Assembly (NCBI GenBank): GCA_045538935.1
Contig: JAZQEI010000014.1
Location: forward strand, 1 to 24,620
DNA length: 24,620 bases
Source of the DNA: RGIG3013 sp045538935
Lineage (GTDB): Bacteria; Bacillota; Clostridia; Oscillospirales; Acutalibacteraceae
Direction of reading: 5' to 3'
The position numbers and the translations under genes are program-made. The notes beneath the pieces were generated by a model that saw nothing but the letters and a program-made list of their open reading frames with translations, had not been told where the DNA came from and did no database searches. Every line of letters begins with the position of its first letter. Within the stretch, counting starts at the first letter, position 1. This document shows positions 7,281-14,109 of this stretch, one piece after another.

Positions 7281-8318
7281 TTAGTTTCTTAATTTCACTT
7301 TATTTCTTGCTTGAATTAATGAATTTTCGTCATCAGAAATATAGTGGTTTTTTGTTGTATTAACGCTTTCATGTCCAAGAGCTCGAGCGACTAAATAGAT
7401 ATCACCGGTCTCGTTATATAGTTCTGTGCCATACGTTTTACGTAGTTTGTGAGGTGTTATATGTTCTTTTGTACCAATGGCGTTTGCATATTTAACTATT
7501 AAATTTTCGATTGCTTGTACGCAAATCCTTGTCTTTCTGGTAGATAAAAATAATGCGTCTTGATCTAATGGATTAGCCGGAACGATTAATTCGCGAACAG
7601 GAAGATATGTTTTTATAGCGTCAATAACTTCGTCGCCCATACCAATATATTGTCTTTTTTGACCCTTGCGTAATATGCTGATTCGGCAATTTTCAAAGTC
7701 AATGTCTGAGATATTAAGCCCAACGCATTCAGAAACTCTTATTCCTGTACCCAGTAACAATGTAGCAATAGCTAAATCACGCTCTTTTGTGTTGGCTAAG
7801 TATATTCGTTGTCGCTTGGTCATTGAATCACAGCCGTATTCTATAGCATCTAAAAATCTGCTAACTTCATCGGGGGTCATTTTGATAATTCTGTTGTCTT
7901 TATGTATCTTTGGTTTTAATACTTTAGCACATGGATTTGAATCTAATAAATCGTTACGTACCATATAAGTAAAAAATGAATTTAGGCAAGCAAGCTTTCG
8001 GGCAATTGATTTTTCTTTATTGGCTTTTTGGGCATCGGTTTGTAGAAAATCAATGTATTCTTCAATGTCTCTTGCATTAATTTTTGAAAGCAGTAGGGGA
8101 GTAATATTTTTAATGTCTTCAAAGTCTCTTATATTATCTTTTAGCCACAGAAAGAAAGTTCTAATATCATAGGCATATGAAAGTCTAGTTTTAGTAGTAG
8201 TGTTAGACTTTCGAGATGTAAAATAATCGGCAACAAATGGGGGAAGAGCAGATATAATTTCTTTAGTTTTTGCCATATTGTTTCTATTTAGTTCATCGTT
8301 ATAAGATAATTTTGCCAT
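7281..8318 (-). CDS. Tyrosine-type recombinase/integrase (second XerC/D-like)
   Basis: 345 residues from the ATG at 8318. AAGGA lies about ten bases upstream of it, whereas the in-frame GTG at 8327 sits almost on top of that site. The N-terminal core-binding domain is at about 25-125 and the catalytic domain at 145-340. All six catalytic positions are canonical: Arg194 ('GTGIRVSEC'), Lys218 ('RKGQKRQ'), His290 and Arg293 ('TPHKLRKTYGTEL'), His316 ('LGHESVNTTKNHY') and Tyr326. It differs from the neighbouring XerD in every domain, so it is not a recent duplicate. Orthologues are common as chromosomal genes in Clostridia, and one could act as the XerC partner. No integrase-associated genes (excisionase, repressor, relaxase) lie nearby, so I do not treat it as part of a mobile element. 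It has its own promoter and terminator. Confidence 0.88.
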   Translation of the reverse strand: MAKLSYNDELNRNNMAKTKEIISALPPFVADYFTSRKSNTTTKTRLSYAYDIRTFFLWLKDNIRDFEDIKNITPLLLSKINARDIEEYIDFLQTDAQKANKEKSIARKLACLNSFFTYMVRNDLLDSNPCAKVLKPKIHKDNRIIKMTPDEVSRFLDAIEYGCDSMTKRQRIYLANTKERDLAIATLLLGTGIRVSECVGLNISDIDFENCRISILRKGQKRQYIGMGDEVIDAIKTYLPVRELIVPANPLDQDALFLSTRKTRICVQAIENLIVKYANAIGTKEHITPHKLRKTYGTELYNETGDIYLVARALGHESVNTTKNHYISDDENSLIQARNKVKLRN

Positions 8319-8362
8319 ATAATTCACATCCTTAAAATATATCTATTAAATAAATCTTAAAT

Positions 8363-8391
8363 ATTTTAACACAGAAATATATTATTTTCAA
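8363..8391 (-). promoter_or_regulatory. Sigma-A-type promoter of the second recombinase
   Basis: On the minus strand, TTGAAA (8386-8391), a 17-base spacer and TAAAAT (8363-8368), 45 bases before the ATG. Confidence 0.65.
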
Positions 8392-8400
8392 TGTAATATA

Positions 8401-8430
8401 AACAAATTAATTTGTTAAAATTTTAACAAA
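8401..8430. repeat. Two overlapping perfect palindromes upstream of the recombinase promoter
   Basis: 8401-8416 is a perfect 16-bp palindrome and 8411-8430 a perfect 20-bp palindrome. They share the half-site TTTGTT, so the element reads AACAAA, TTTGTT, AACAAA. It ends ten bases upstream of the -35 box, a position suited to an activator or repressor. Confidence 0.55.
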
Positions 8431-9029
8431 TAGGGAAATTATAAAGTACTATATAATAAATGTAGAAGAATAGAAAGTGCATATTTGAAATTTTATATTG
8501 TAAAACTAGTATATTATTAGTCAATTATTAAAATAAAATCATTAAGTTTAAGAATTGATAAACTATGTAAAAACAAATAACTTCTAAATAATATTGTTAT
8601 AAATTAATATGTGTATCAAATAGAAATTATTTAATTGATGTAAGTATTGTTTGGAAAATTTCTATCGTCTGAAATTTAGTGAGAACATTAATATAAGAGC
8701 TTTTCATGTTAATTAAATAATATTGCAGGCTGAATGTTAGATATTAATTGAATGTTATTCTGAAAACTTATTATATGCAATAGATTCTGGTTATGTTATA
8801 ACTTTACATTGTTATTTTTATATATTAAATTTGCTTTTATTTAGAAAATACAAAATGACATAAAGTTATTAGTAATTTTAGCAGTATGTCAATATTAGTC
8901 ATATTACATCGTTTTCTGTTGGAAAAACGGAGATTTATCCAACAGATTCGTATGTATTAAAGAACTTCCCTTTTGTTAGTTTTAGAAATTTTGTAATGTG
9001 TAACGTTAAAGTTAAAATAAATTAATAAT
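8431..9029. other. AT-rich gene-free stretch
   Basis: About 600 bases with very low GC and stop codons in all frames. No tRNA, ribosomal or known structured RNA is recognisable. The one clear structure is a perfect 9-bp inverted repeat TCTGTTGGA/TCCAACAGA at 8915-8923 and 8938-8946, with a 14-base loop. No T-run follows it, so it is not a terminator. I cannot tell whether the stretch is a decayed gene, an unannotated small RNA or a spacer. Confidence 0.5.
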
Positions 9030-9063
9030 AAAAAATAGCAGACTAAATTGTCCGCTATTTTTT
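9030..9063 (-). terminator. Terminator of the GT-C/mgtC operon
   Basis: A stem of 14 positions (9030-9043 with 9050-9063, one A-C mismatch) with a 6-base loop, 13 bases beyond the mgtC stop. The left flank supplies the U-run on the minus-strand transcript. Confidence 0.75.
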
Positions 9064-9076
9064 ATTATTTTTTTTA

Positions 9077-9799
9077 TTAGTTTTGGTTAGTAGTTATAAA
9101 AGAAATTATGTTATCGTTTTTGCTAGTACTTTGAATTAGATCATCGGTTATATTCTTTTTAGAAGATCTAACAGTTATATTATAAGTAGTAGTTTTTAGT
9201 GTTTCGTTTTTGATAACGGAATTATACGTTACATTATCGTATTTTTCATCAAAAATTTCGCTAGAATATTTTAAAAACTCCTCAGCATTCTTAACAGTAA
9301 CAGTATATTCTAGTGTGTCAACAGCATCTTTTCCCAATGAAAACTTATGCATAAGAAACTGTAGAACTATGACTATTAATGTCACAAACAATCCTATTAG
9401 ATACATCCCTGCCCCGACCGCCAGGCCAATTGCAGAAGTTATCCAAATGCCTGCAGCAGTTGTTAATCCTTTTATAGAAGCGCCGTGTTTAAATATTACA
9501 CCTGCCCCCAAAAAACTTATACCGCTAACTACTTGTGCTGCAATACGCCCAGTGTCTGGTATGCTACCAAAATCATTAATCATATCATATGCTGAATATT
9601 TTGAAACTATCATTAAAAGCGCTGATGCGCATGCAACTAAAGTATATGTTCTAACACCGGCATCTTTAAAGCGTCTCGTACGCTCTAGACCTATTAAAAA
9701 ACCAAATATGCAGCTTAGAACAACGCGCAATAATAATTCTAAACCATCTGTTAAAGTAATATTAGCAAATATTATCTTGTCTAAAATACTTTCAAACAT
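9077..9799 (-). CDS. MgtC/SapB family membrane protein
   Basis: 240 residues. The N-terminal membrane domain (about 15-150, four to five segments) carries the family signature in order: 'GFLIGLERTRRFKDAGVRTYTLVACASALLM', 'RIAAQVVSGISFLGAGVIFKHG', then 'IKGLTTAAGIWITSAIGLAVGAGMY'. A soluble C-terminal domain (about 160-240) resembles the ACT-like domain of longer members. MgtC proteins in pathogens support growth at low Mg2+ and inhibit the F-type ATPase, and in most other bacteria the role is unknown. The gene begins two bases after the stop of the upstream 811-residue membrane protein, and its GGGGTGAT ribosome binding site lies inside that gene, so the two are translationally coupled. No Mg2+ riboswitch is apparent. 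Confidence 0.93.
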   Translation of the reverse strand: MFESILDKIIFANITLTDGLELLLRVVLSCIFGFLIGLERTRRFKDAGVRTYTLVACASALLMIVSKYSAYDMINDFGSIPDTGRIAAQVVSGISFLGAGVIFKHGASIKGLTTAAGIWITSAIGLAVGAGMYLIGLFVTLIVIVLQFLMHKFSLGKDAVDTLEYTVTVKNAEEFLKYSSEIFDEKYDNVTYNSVIKNETLKTTTYNITVRSSKKNITDDLIQSTSKNDNIISFITTNQN

Positions 9800-9800
9800 T

Positions 9801-12236
9801 TTATATCACCCCAAAATTAAATATAAAGAAAATGAAACCGCAAATTAATAATAAAATACTAGCACTGTTTGCTATAAAAGTTGTTGTTGTTTTTGGTTCA
9901 ATGCAAATATAACCTTCAGGCTTATCCCCTACCGTTAGCCTTGAACTATTATATAATTCAATTAATGCAGCTACAACTGAATATCCAATAAATGGAATAA
10001 GACACAAAAACATAGTATTATCAAGCGGATTATAAGGTATAGATTGGTAATAATAGTTAGCATACGTTATTGCAAAACGATATATAAGCATACTTGTTGC
10101 GGTTAAATAAGAAATAATCAATACAGGAATTTTAGGAATTTTTCTAATTTTAAATAATGCAACCGGCGATAATAAAAGTAGTAATGTTATTACTTTTATC
10201 AGACTATGCCATGGAAGATTAGACATTTTAAATGAATTATTAAATAATGAAGACCAAAGATTAACAAAGTCGCCAAAGTATGTTTTAGTAAATTCTGCAG
10301 CAGATAATAAAGTAGCGTTTGATGTGGTTAATATTTGTGGGTTTAAACTGCCGTACAAAATATTAATTGTTATGTAGTACGTAGCTGTAAGAAGCAACAT
10401 TGGTAATGCAAAAAAAGCATTTTTACGTATAATAACTTTATAGTCTTTGTTTTTAAAGATTGAAAATAATATGTATACGAGTAATATTGCTAATGCAATC
10501 GTACCTATTATAATATCACTAAGACAACATATAAAAATGCCAAGTGATATTATAAAGTAGGTTAATTTGTCTCTTCTTGTGCCAGCAAGGCGCATAATGC
10601 CAACAAAAAACAATCCGATACCTATTAATGCGATTGGTGCAGGTGAAATTCTAGATAATAAATATGTTACAGAGGGCAAACCACCGGTAATAGTTGCAAA
10701 CAGCAAATGTAGTGATGGTACGGTCTTGTTTATTCTTAAATATCCAATTAAATAAATTATTGCAATCGACAAAAACGAAATACAACACGAGAATAAACGT
10801 AGTTTAAAAATATCTATATTTACAATTGTGTCTGAAACTTTAATTGCACCAAACATTTTCATAATTAAAAAGTATAACGGTGGAGTTCCTAGAGGGTTTA
10901 TGTTAGTTTCGCTAAATGTACAATTATTTGTTATTTCATTCAAAAGTGGCATAGCTTTAAATTCTGGTATAAAGTTGCCGGTTTTAACTAAATAGGCTAT
11001 ATAAGAGATGTTTTCAGACTCCCCTGCCGATAGTCCGGCAGATATAGCAAAAAATAAAATTTGCGTAGCGGAAAAAACAAACATTATTATGTATATCACT
11101 ATGCTCGCAATATTGCTTGATATATGCAAATTCTTATAAAAAATCGAAATCAAAACTGCAATTAAACATATTATAATTGCTATAGCGACAGAATAACCTG
11201 AAAATAAAATATTGCAATAACCAGCTTGTAAATTTATTTGTGAGTCAGTAGACATTAATTTTATGTTGCTACTGGTGTCTGAATTAAGCTTGACTATGTC
11301 GAGTGTATATGTGGATTTTGTGTTTAATATATGTGCAGGAACATTAATAGAAACCTCACCGGACTCATTAACAATAACGGTATCAGACAACACTAAAACA
11401 GATTTATCGTTGTTGACAATACGAATACCTAAATGAGCGGGATTTCCTTCTAAGGCGGCAATAAAACTAATGTTGTTTAATCCGTCTTGAGTAGTTGTGA
11501 ATTTACGGCTCAGTTTAGATTCTAATTGAGCATACTCAGCGCTACTCTGCAATCCAAATTGTTCTATCGAATGTGACGTATTATCATAAATTATGCCAGA
11601 AATCAGTAAATATAATGCCACTAGCGCTACTGGCATAATTATAAAGGCACGTCTTAACGCTATGCACCAAGACTTATTTCTAAACGAATAAATACTAAAT
11701 GTTATAATCAAAAATGCGAATGTAACAAAGCCACAAACAACAGCTTTAGTTATCCAATCGTTTGCGGTTGTCTTATTGTAGGCTTTAACATCAGATTCAC
11801 TAAAACTATATATAATTTCGGTTTCATTTTTGGTTACCGAAGCATTACTTAGTGTAAAAAGCTGCATAAGAGTGTCATTACTAATATCATGTTTGCCACA
11901 GTATAACGCCCATGTGTGAGCTTTTGCACCGTTAGTTGGTGATTTGATTTTAATTGATATGTCGCTAGCATTATTCATAACCGATGCCGGCAAATTAAAT
12001 CCAGCGTTTGAGTTATAAGAATATGTATAAAATTCACTAATTATTGGGCCGTTTTCTGTATCGTCTTTTTGTGTTATATTTAAAATAACAGACGTACCGT
12101 CTTCGCAGCCAGATAAATAAACGAGCATTGATACATTGACTGCGCGCAAGGGAGTTAAAATAATTGTAGTTATTATGCCAATAAAAATTATAATGGGCAA
12201 AACAATTTTTAAAACTCCTAATACTTTTTTAAACAT
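9801..12236 (-). CDS. Large polytopic membrane protein, GT-C glycosyltransferase-like
   Basis: 811 residues. There is a membrane segment at about 8-30 and an extracellular beta-rich domain at about 31-165. A second segment follows at about 167-188, then one at 198-215, a second extracellular beta-rich region to about 340, and then about ten further membrane segments to the C-terminus. The region 'AGESENISYIAYLVKTGNFIPEF' followed by 'NINPLGTPPLYFLIMKMFGA' resembles the first external loop of GT-C lipid-linked sugar transferases (PMT, ArnT and DUF2142-like), where acidic and His-rich residues precede a 'PPLYY' helix. I could not identify a definite catalytic Asp pair. A likely role is transfer of a sugar from a polyprenyl-phosphate donor to an envelope polymer outside the membrane. 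Ribosome binding site GAGGT. It is the first gene of an operon with mgtC. Function is inferred from topology only. Confidence 0.6.
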   Translation of the reverse strand: MFKKVLGVLKIVLPIIIFIGIITTIILTPLRAVNVSMLVYLSGCEDGTSVILNITQKDDTENGPIISEFYTYSYNSNAGFNLPASVMNNASDISIKIKSPTNGAKAHTWALYCGKHDISNDTLMQLFTLSNASVTKNETEIIYSFSESDVKAYNKTTANDWITKAVVCGFVTFAFLIITFSIYSFRNKSWCIALRRAFIIMPVALVALYLLISGIIYDNTSHSIEQFGLQSSAEYAQLESKLSRKFTTTQDGLNNISFIAALEGNPAHLGIRIVNNDKSVLVLSDTVIVNESGEVSINVPAHILNTKSTYTLDIVKLNSDTSSNIKLMSTDSQINLQAGYCNILFSGYSVAIAIIICLIAVLISIFYKNLHISSNIASIVIYIIMFVFSATQILFFAISAGLSAGESENISYIAYLVKTGNFIPEFKAMPLLNEITNNCTFSETNINPLGTPPLYFLIMKMFGAIKVSDTIVNIDIFKLRLFSCCISFLSIAIIYLIGYLRINKTVPSLHLLFATITGGLPSVTYLLSRISPAPIALIGIGLFFVGIMRLAGTRRDKLTYFIISLGIFICCLSDIIIGTIALAILLVYILFSIFKNKDYKVIIRKNAFFALPMLLLTATYYITINILYGSLNPQILTTSNATLLSAAEFTKTYFGDFVNLWSSLFNNSFKMSNLPWHSLIKVITLLLLLSPVALFKIRKIPKIPVLIISYLTATSMLIYRFAITYANYYYQSIPYNPLDNTMFLCLIPFIGYSVVAALIELYNSSRLTVGDKPEGYICIEPKTTTTFIANSASILLLICGFIFFIFNFGVI

Positions 12237-12274
12237 ATATAATACCTCGTTTAAAAAATTATTTTATTTATATA

Positions 12275-12303
12275 ATTATATATTACTATAATATATTTTT
12301 CAA
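12275..12303 (-). promoter_or_regulatory. Sigma-A-type promoter of the GT-C/mgtC operon
   Basis: On the minus strand, TTGAAA (12298-12303), a 17-base spacer and a perfect TATAAT (12275-12280), 38 bases before the ATG. Confidence 0.75.
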
Positions 12304-12323
12304 TAACTATTTGATTATTGTGC

Positions 12324-12352
12324 TTGAAATAATGCTTATTTCGTTATATAAT
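12324..12352 (+). promoter_or_regulatory. Promoter with internal dyad, flavoprotein/DUF4364 operon
   Basis: TTGAAA (12324-12329), 17 bases, TATAAT (12347-12352). The spacer is largely filled by a dyad, GAAATAA (12326-12332), three bases, TTATTTC (12336-12342), a classic position for a repressor operator. Transcription would start near 12359. Confidence 0.7.
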
Positions 12353-12377
12353 ATATAAAAACATGTTTGAGGGATGT

Positions 12378-12872
12378 ATGGAAAAGACCGTTGTAATTTT
12401 TGGAGCACCAAGTAATAATAAAACAACCGGACAAGCACTAAAAAAGTATATGAACGATAATCATATAGTATGCGATTATTTCTTCGATTGCTTTAAGGTT
12501 TTTCCACTTCCTTGCTGTGATTGTGGATATTGTAAAGAAAATTCTTCTTGTAAATATTCTGATTTAGATGAATTTTATTCTAAATTTGAAACTGCAGATA
12601 GGGTCATAATCGCCTTTCCTATTTACAACGCCAGTTTTCCTGCGCCGCTTAAGGCGTTAATCGATAGGCTACAAATTTATTATAATGCCAGATTTATCAG
12701 AAAAATAAAACCGCCTATCGCTAAACATAAATCCGTTACTATAATAAGTGTTTGCGGCAGTAATAATAACTATGAAAACATTATTAAAGAACAAATCTGC
12801 CCTGCATTTACCGTAACAAACTGTACGCTCGATGAGTACAGTTGCATAAAAAATACCGATAATAACTTATAA
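12378..12872 (+). CDS. Flavodoxin-fold iron-sulfur flavoprotein / NADPH-dependent FMN reductase-like
   Basis: 164 residues from the ATG at 12378. GAGGG at 12368-12372 precedes that codon, and the upstream in-frame ATG at 12363 lies only a few bases after the predicted transcription start. The fold starts with 'VVIFGAPSNNKTTGQALKKYM', an FMN phosphate loop. A compact cysteine cluster Cys46-x2-Cys49-x2-Cys52-x5-Cys58 fits the CX2CX2CX4-7C pattern known from iron-sulfur flavoproteins (Isf), which ligate a [4Fe-4S] cluster. 'ADRVIIAFPIYNASFPAPLKALIDRLQIYY' is the typical second FMN-binding loop. It is a cytosolic electron-transfer protein, possibly involved in oxygen or redox handling in an anaerobe. 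The stop abuts the ribosome binding site of the DUF4364 gene, so the two form an operon. The C-terminus is shorter than in many homologues. Confidence 0.82.
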   Translation: MEKTVVIFGAPSNNKTTGQALKKYMNDNHIVCDYFFDCFKVFPLPCCDCGYCKENSSCKYSDLDEFYSKFETADRVIIAFPIYNASFPAPLKALIDRLQIYYNARFIRKIKPPIAKHKSVTIISVCGSNNNYENIIKEQICPAFTVTNCTLDEYSCIKNTDNNL

Positions 12873-12885
12873 AGGACTTGATTTT

Positions 12886-13449
12886 TTGGAAAGAGATGCA
12901 CTAACAGCTGGGGTTGCACGCGGAGGTTTAAATAGTACTGCAGATATTAAAATACTTATATGCTACTTGCTATCAACCCTTAATACGCCTGTACCTGCAC
13001 ATAAAATGGCAGATATGCTTCATTTTGAAGGTATTGCTAATTATTTTGAGATAACAGATGCTTTTACAAAATTAGAAAATAACGGCCATATACGTTTAAT
13101 TTCGAATGATGCAGATGATTTGTACACTATTACACCGTCGGGTTCTGATGTAGCAAAAACCTTGCTCACTTCCCTACCGTTTTCAATAAGAGAAAAAGCA
13201 TATAAGTTATCTTTGCGTATGATGGTTAGATATAAAAATGAGCGCGAAAACAATATTTTTATTGAAAAAACAGAAAATGGTTATATTGTTAATTGCTCGG
13301 TTATGGATGGATCTAACGAAATGATGACTGTTAGGCTTGTTGCGGCAGATTCTCAGCAAGCAGATTTGATTAAGCAAGCTTTTTTAAATGATGCATCAAA
13401 CATATATTCATCAATAATTGAATTAATTACAAGCGTTAAATCGGAATAA
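12886..13449 (+). CDS. DUF4364 family protein, winged-helix-like
   Basis: 187 residues from a TTG start. AAAGGA at 12871-12876 lies nine bases upstream and no ATG is available in frame nearby. The N-terminus 'NSTADIKILICYLLSTLNTPVPAHKMADML' followed by 'FEITDAFTKLENNGHIRL' and 'YTITPSGSDVAKTLLTSLPFSIREK' is the DUF4364 pattern, which resembles a PadR/MarR-type winged helix with a small wing, then a beta-rich C-terminal half. The family is nearly confined to Clostridia and has no settled function. The fold suggests a DNA-binding regulator. It is co-transcribed with the flavoprotein, so autoregulation through the dyad in their promoter is an attractive but untested idea. No plus-strand terminator is visible after the gene. 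Confidence 0.85.
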   Translation: MERDALTAGVARGGLNSTADIKILICYLLSTLNTPVPAHKMADMLHFEGIANYFEITDAFTKLENNGHIRLISNDADDLYTITPSGSDVAKTLLTSLPFSIREKAYKLSLRMMVRYKNERENNIFIEKTENGYIVNCSVMDGSNEMMTVRLVAADSQQADLIKQAFLNDASNIYSSIIELITSVKSE

Positions 13450-13450
13450 T

Positions 13451-13480
13451 AAAAACAAAAAAGACTGCAAAATGCAGTCT
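13451..13480 (-). terminator. Terminator of tRNA-Thr (minus strand)
   Basis: An 8-bp stem (13462-13469 with 13473-13480), followed on the minus strand by a long T-run (complement of 13451-13461). On the plus strand the hairpin is followed by A's, so it does not serve the DUF4364 gene. Confidence 0.75.
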
Positions 13481-13486
13481 AAAAAA

Positions 13487-13562
13487 TGGAGCTGAAGATG
13501 GGACTCGAACCCACGACCTGCTGATTACGAATCAGCTGCTCTACCAACTGAGCCACTCCAGC
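13487..13562 (-). tRNA. tRNA-Thr, anticodon CGT
   Basis: The minus strand folds as a 76-nt tRNA. Acceptor GCTGGAG pairs with CTTCAGC, the D-stem is GCTC/GAGC, and the anticodon stem GCTGA/TCAGC encloses loop TTCGTAA (anticodon CGT, reading ACG). The T-arm is GTGGG-TTCGAGT-CCCAT. CCA is encoded at 13487-13489. Confidence 0.95.
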
Positions 13563-13633
13563 GTTTATTTGTTTTATACGTTAAACATATAACCAATTTA
13601 ACAAATAATTTATTGTTACATCAAACCACACAC

Positions 13634-13662
13634 ATTATAACAATATATTATCACTTAGTCAA
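13634..13662 (-). promoter_or_regulatory. Sigma-A-type promoter of tRNA-Thr
   Basis: On the minus strand, TTGACT (13657-13662), 17 bases, then a perfect TATAAT (13634-13639), leaving a 5' leader of about 65 bases before the mature tRNA. A plus-strand promoter candidate for the XRE gene, TTGTTA (13613-13618), 17 bases, TATAAC (13636-13641), overlaps the same -10 region. Confidence 0.7.
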
Positions 13663-13679
13663 GAAAAAAGGTGATTTAA

Positions 13680-13985
13680 TTGTCTGCAACAGCGCAGAAA
13701 AATACCGTTAAAGATGTTAGAGAAATTAAAAATGTTTCTCAAGATCATCTTGCTCAATTACTTGGTATTAGCCGTTCTTTATACACTTATATGGAACTAA
13801 ATAATATTTTCGAAAATGAACATTTAATTTTAATTGCCGATGAACTTAACGTACCGATTGATGAGTTGATTTCGGTTGAAAATGAAATTGTTGGTTTACT
13901 GGGTAGCGAACAGCAAAAGCCCACAAAAATTGTTTTGTCAGATTCTGCTGATTTATTTGATTCGTTTTTTAGTAAACCTGAATAG
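13680..13985 (+). CDS. Small XRE-type helix-turn-helix regulator
   Basis: 101 residues from a TTG start, with AAAGGTGAT at 13667-13675 as the ribosome binding site. No upstream ATG exists in frame. Residues 8-65 form a Cro/CI-type helix-turn-helix: 'VKDVREIKNVSQDHLAQLLGISRSLYTYMELNN' then 'ENEHLILIADELNVPIDELI'. The last 35 residues are acidic and likely flexible ('SDSADLFDSFFSKPE'). It should be a cytosolic DNA-binding protein. It is monocistronic, with a strong terminator, divergent from tRNA-Thr with overlapping promoter elements. No mobile-element genes are nearby, so it is not obviously a phage repressor. Its targets cannot be read from the sequence. Confidence 0.8.
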   Translation: MSATAQKNTVKDVREIKNVSQDHLAQLLGISRSLYTYMELNNIFENEHLILIADELNVPIDELISVENEIVGLLGSEQQKPTKIVLSDSADLFDSFFSKPE

Positions 13986-14005
13986 GATTTAATATTTAAA
14001 AATTT

Positions 14006-14040
14006 ACAGAGCCAATTAAATTTTAATTGGCTCTGTTTTA
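14006..14040 (+). terminator. Terminator of the XRE regulator gene
   Basis: A long stem: CAGAGCCAATT at 14007-14017 pairs with AATTGGCTCTG at 14025-14035, and the inner bases can also pair. TTTTATT follows. Confidence 0.9.
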
Positions 14041-14050
14041 TTAAAATTAG

Positions 14051-14078
14051 TTGCATATTATAGGAAATATGTTATTAT
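14051..14078 (+). promoter_or_regulatory. Promoter of the GH2 gene
   Basis: TTGCAT (14051-14056), a 16-base spacer and TATTAT (14073-14078), 31 bases before the ATG. No clear operator is seen. Confidence 0.5.
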
Positions 14079-14109
14079 TTAGTTATCAAATCTTTGAGGT
14101 GGTTTCTCT

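Noticed and set aside
7281..8318. Second tyrosine recombinase as the integrase of a mobile element
   Set aside because: There are no att-like direct repeats, adjoining tRNA target or cargo genes. The flanks are ordinary chromosomal genes.
8915..8946. Inverted repeat as a transcription terminator
   Set aside because: The loop is long and no T-run follows on either strand.
9210..9848. Long plus-strand open frame (212 codons) opposite mgtC
   Set aside because: It is antisense to a clear MgtC family gene, has no family motif and a composition typical of a shadow frame.
12363..12377. Upstream ATG for the flavoprotein gene
   Set aside because: It lies a few bases after the predicted transcription start and has no ribosome binding site, whereas GAGGG directly precedes the ATG at 12378.
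13462..13480. Hairpin as terminator of the DUF4364 gene
   Set aside because: On the plus strand it is followed by A's. The T-run is on the minus strand, so it belongs to tRNA-Thr.
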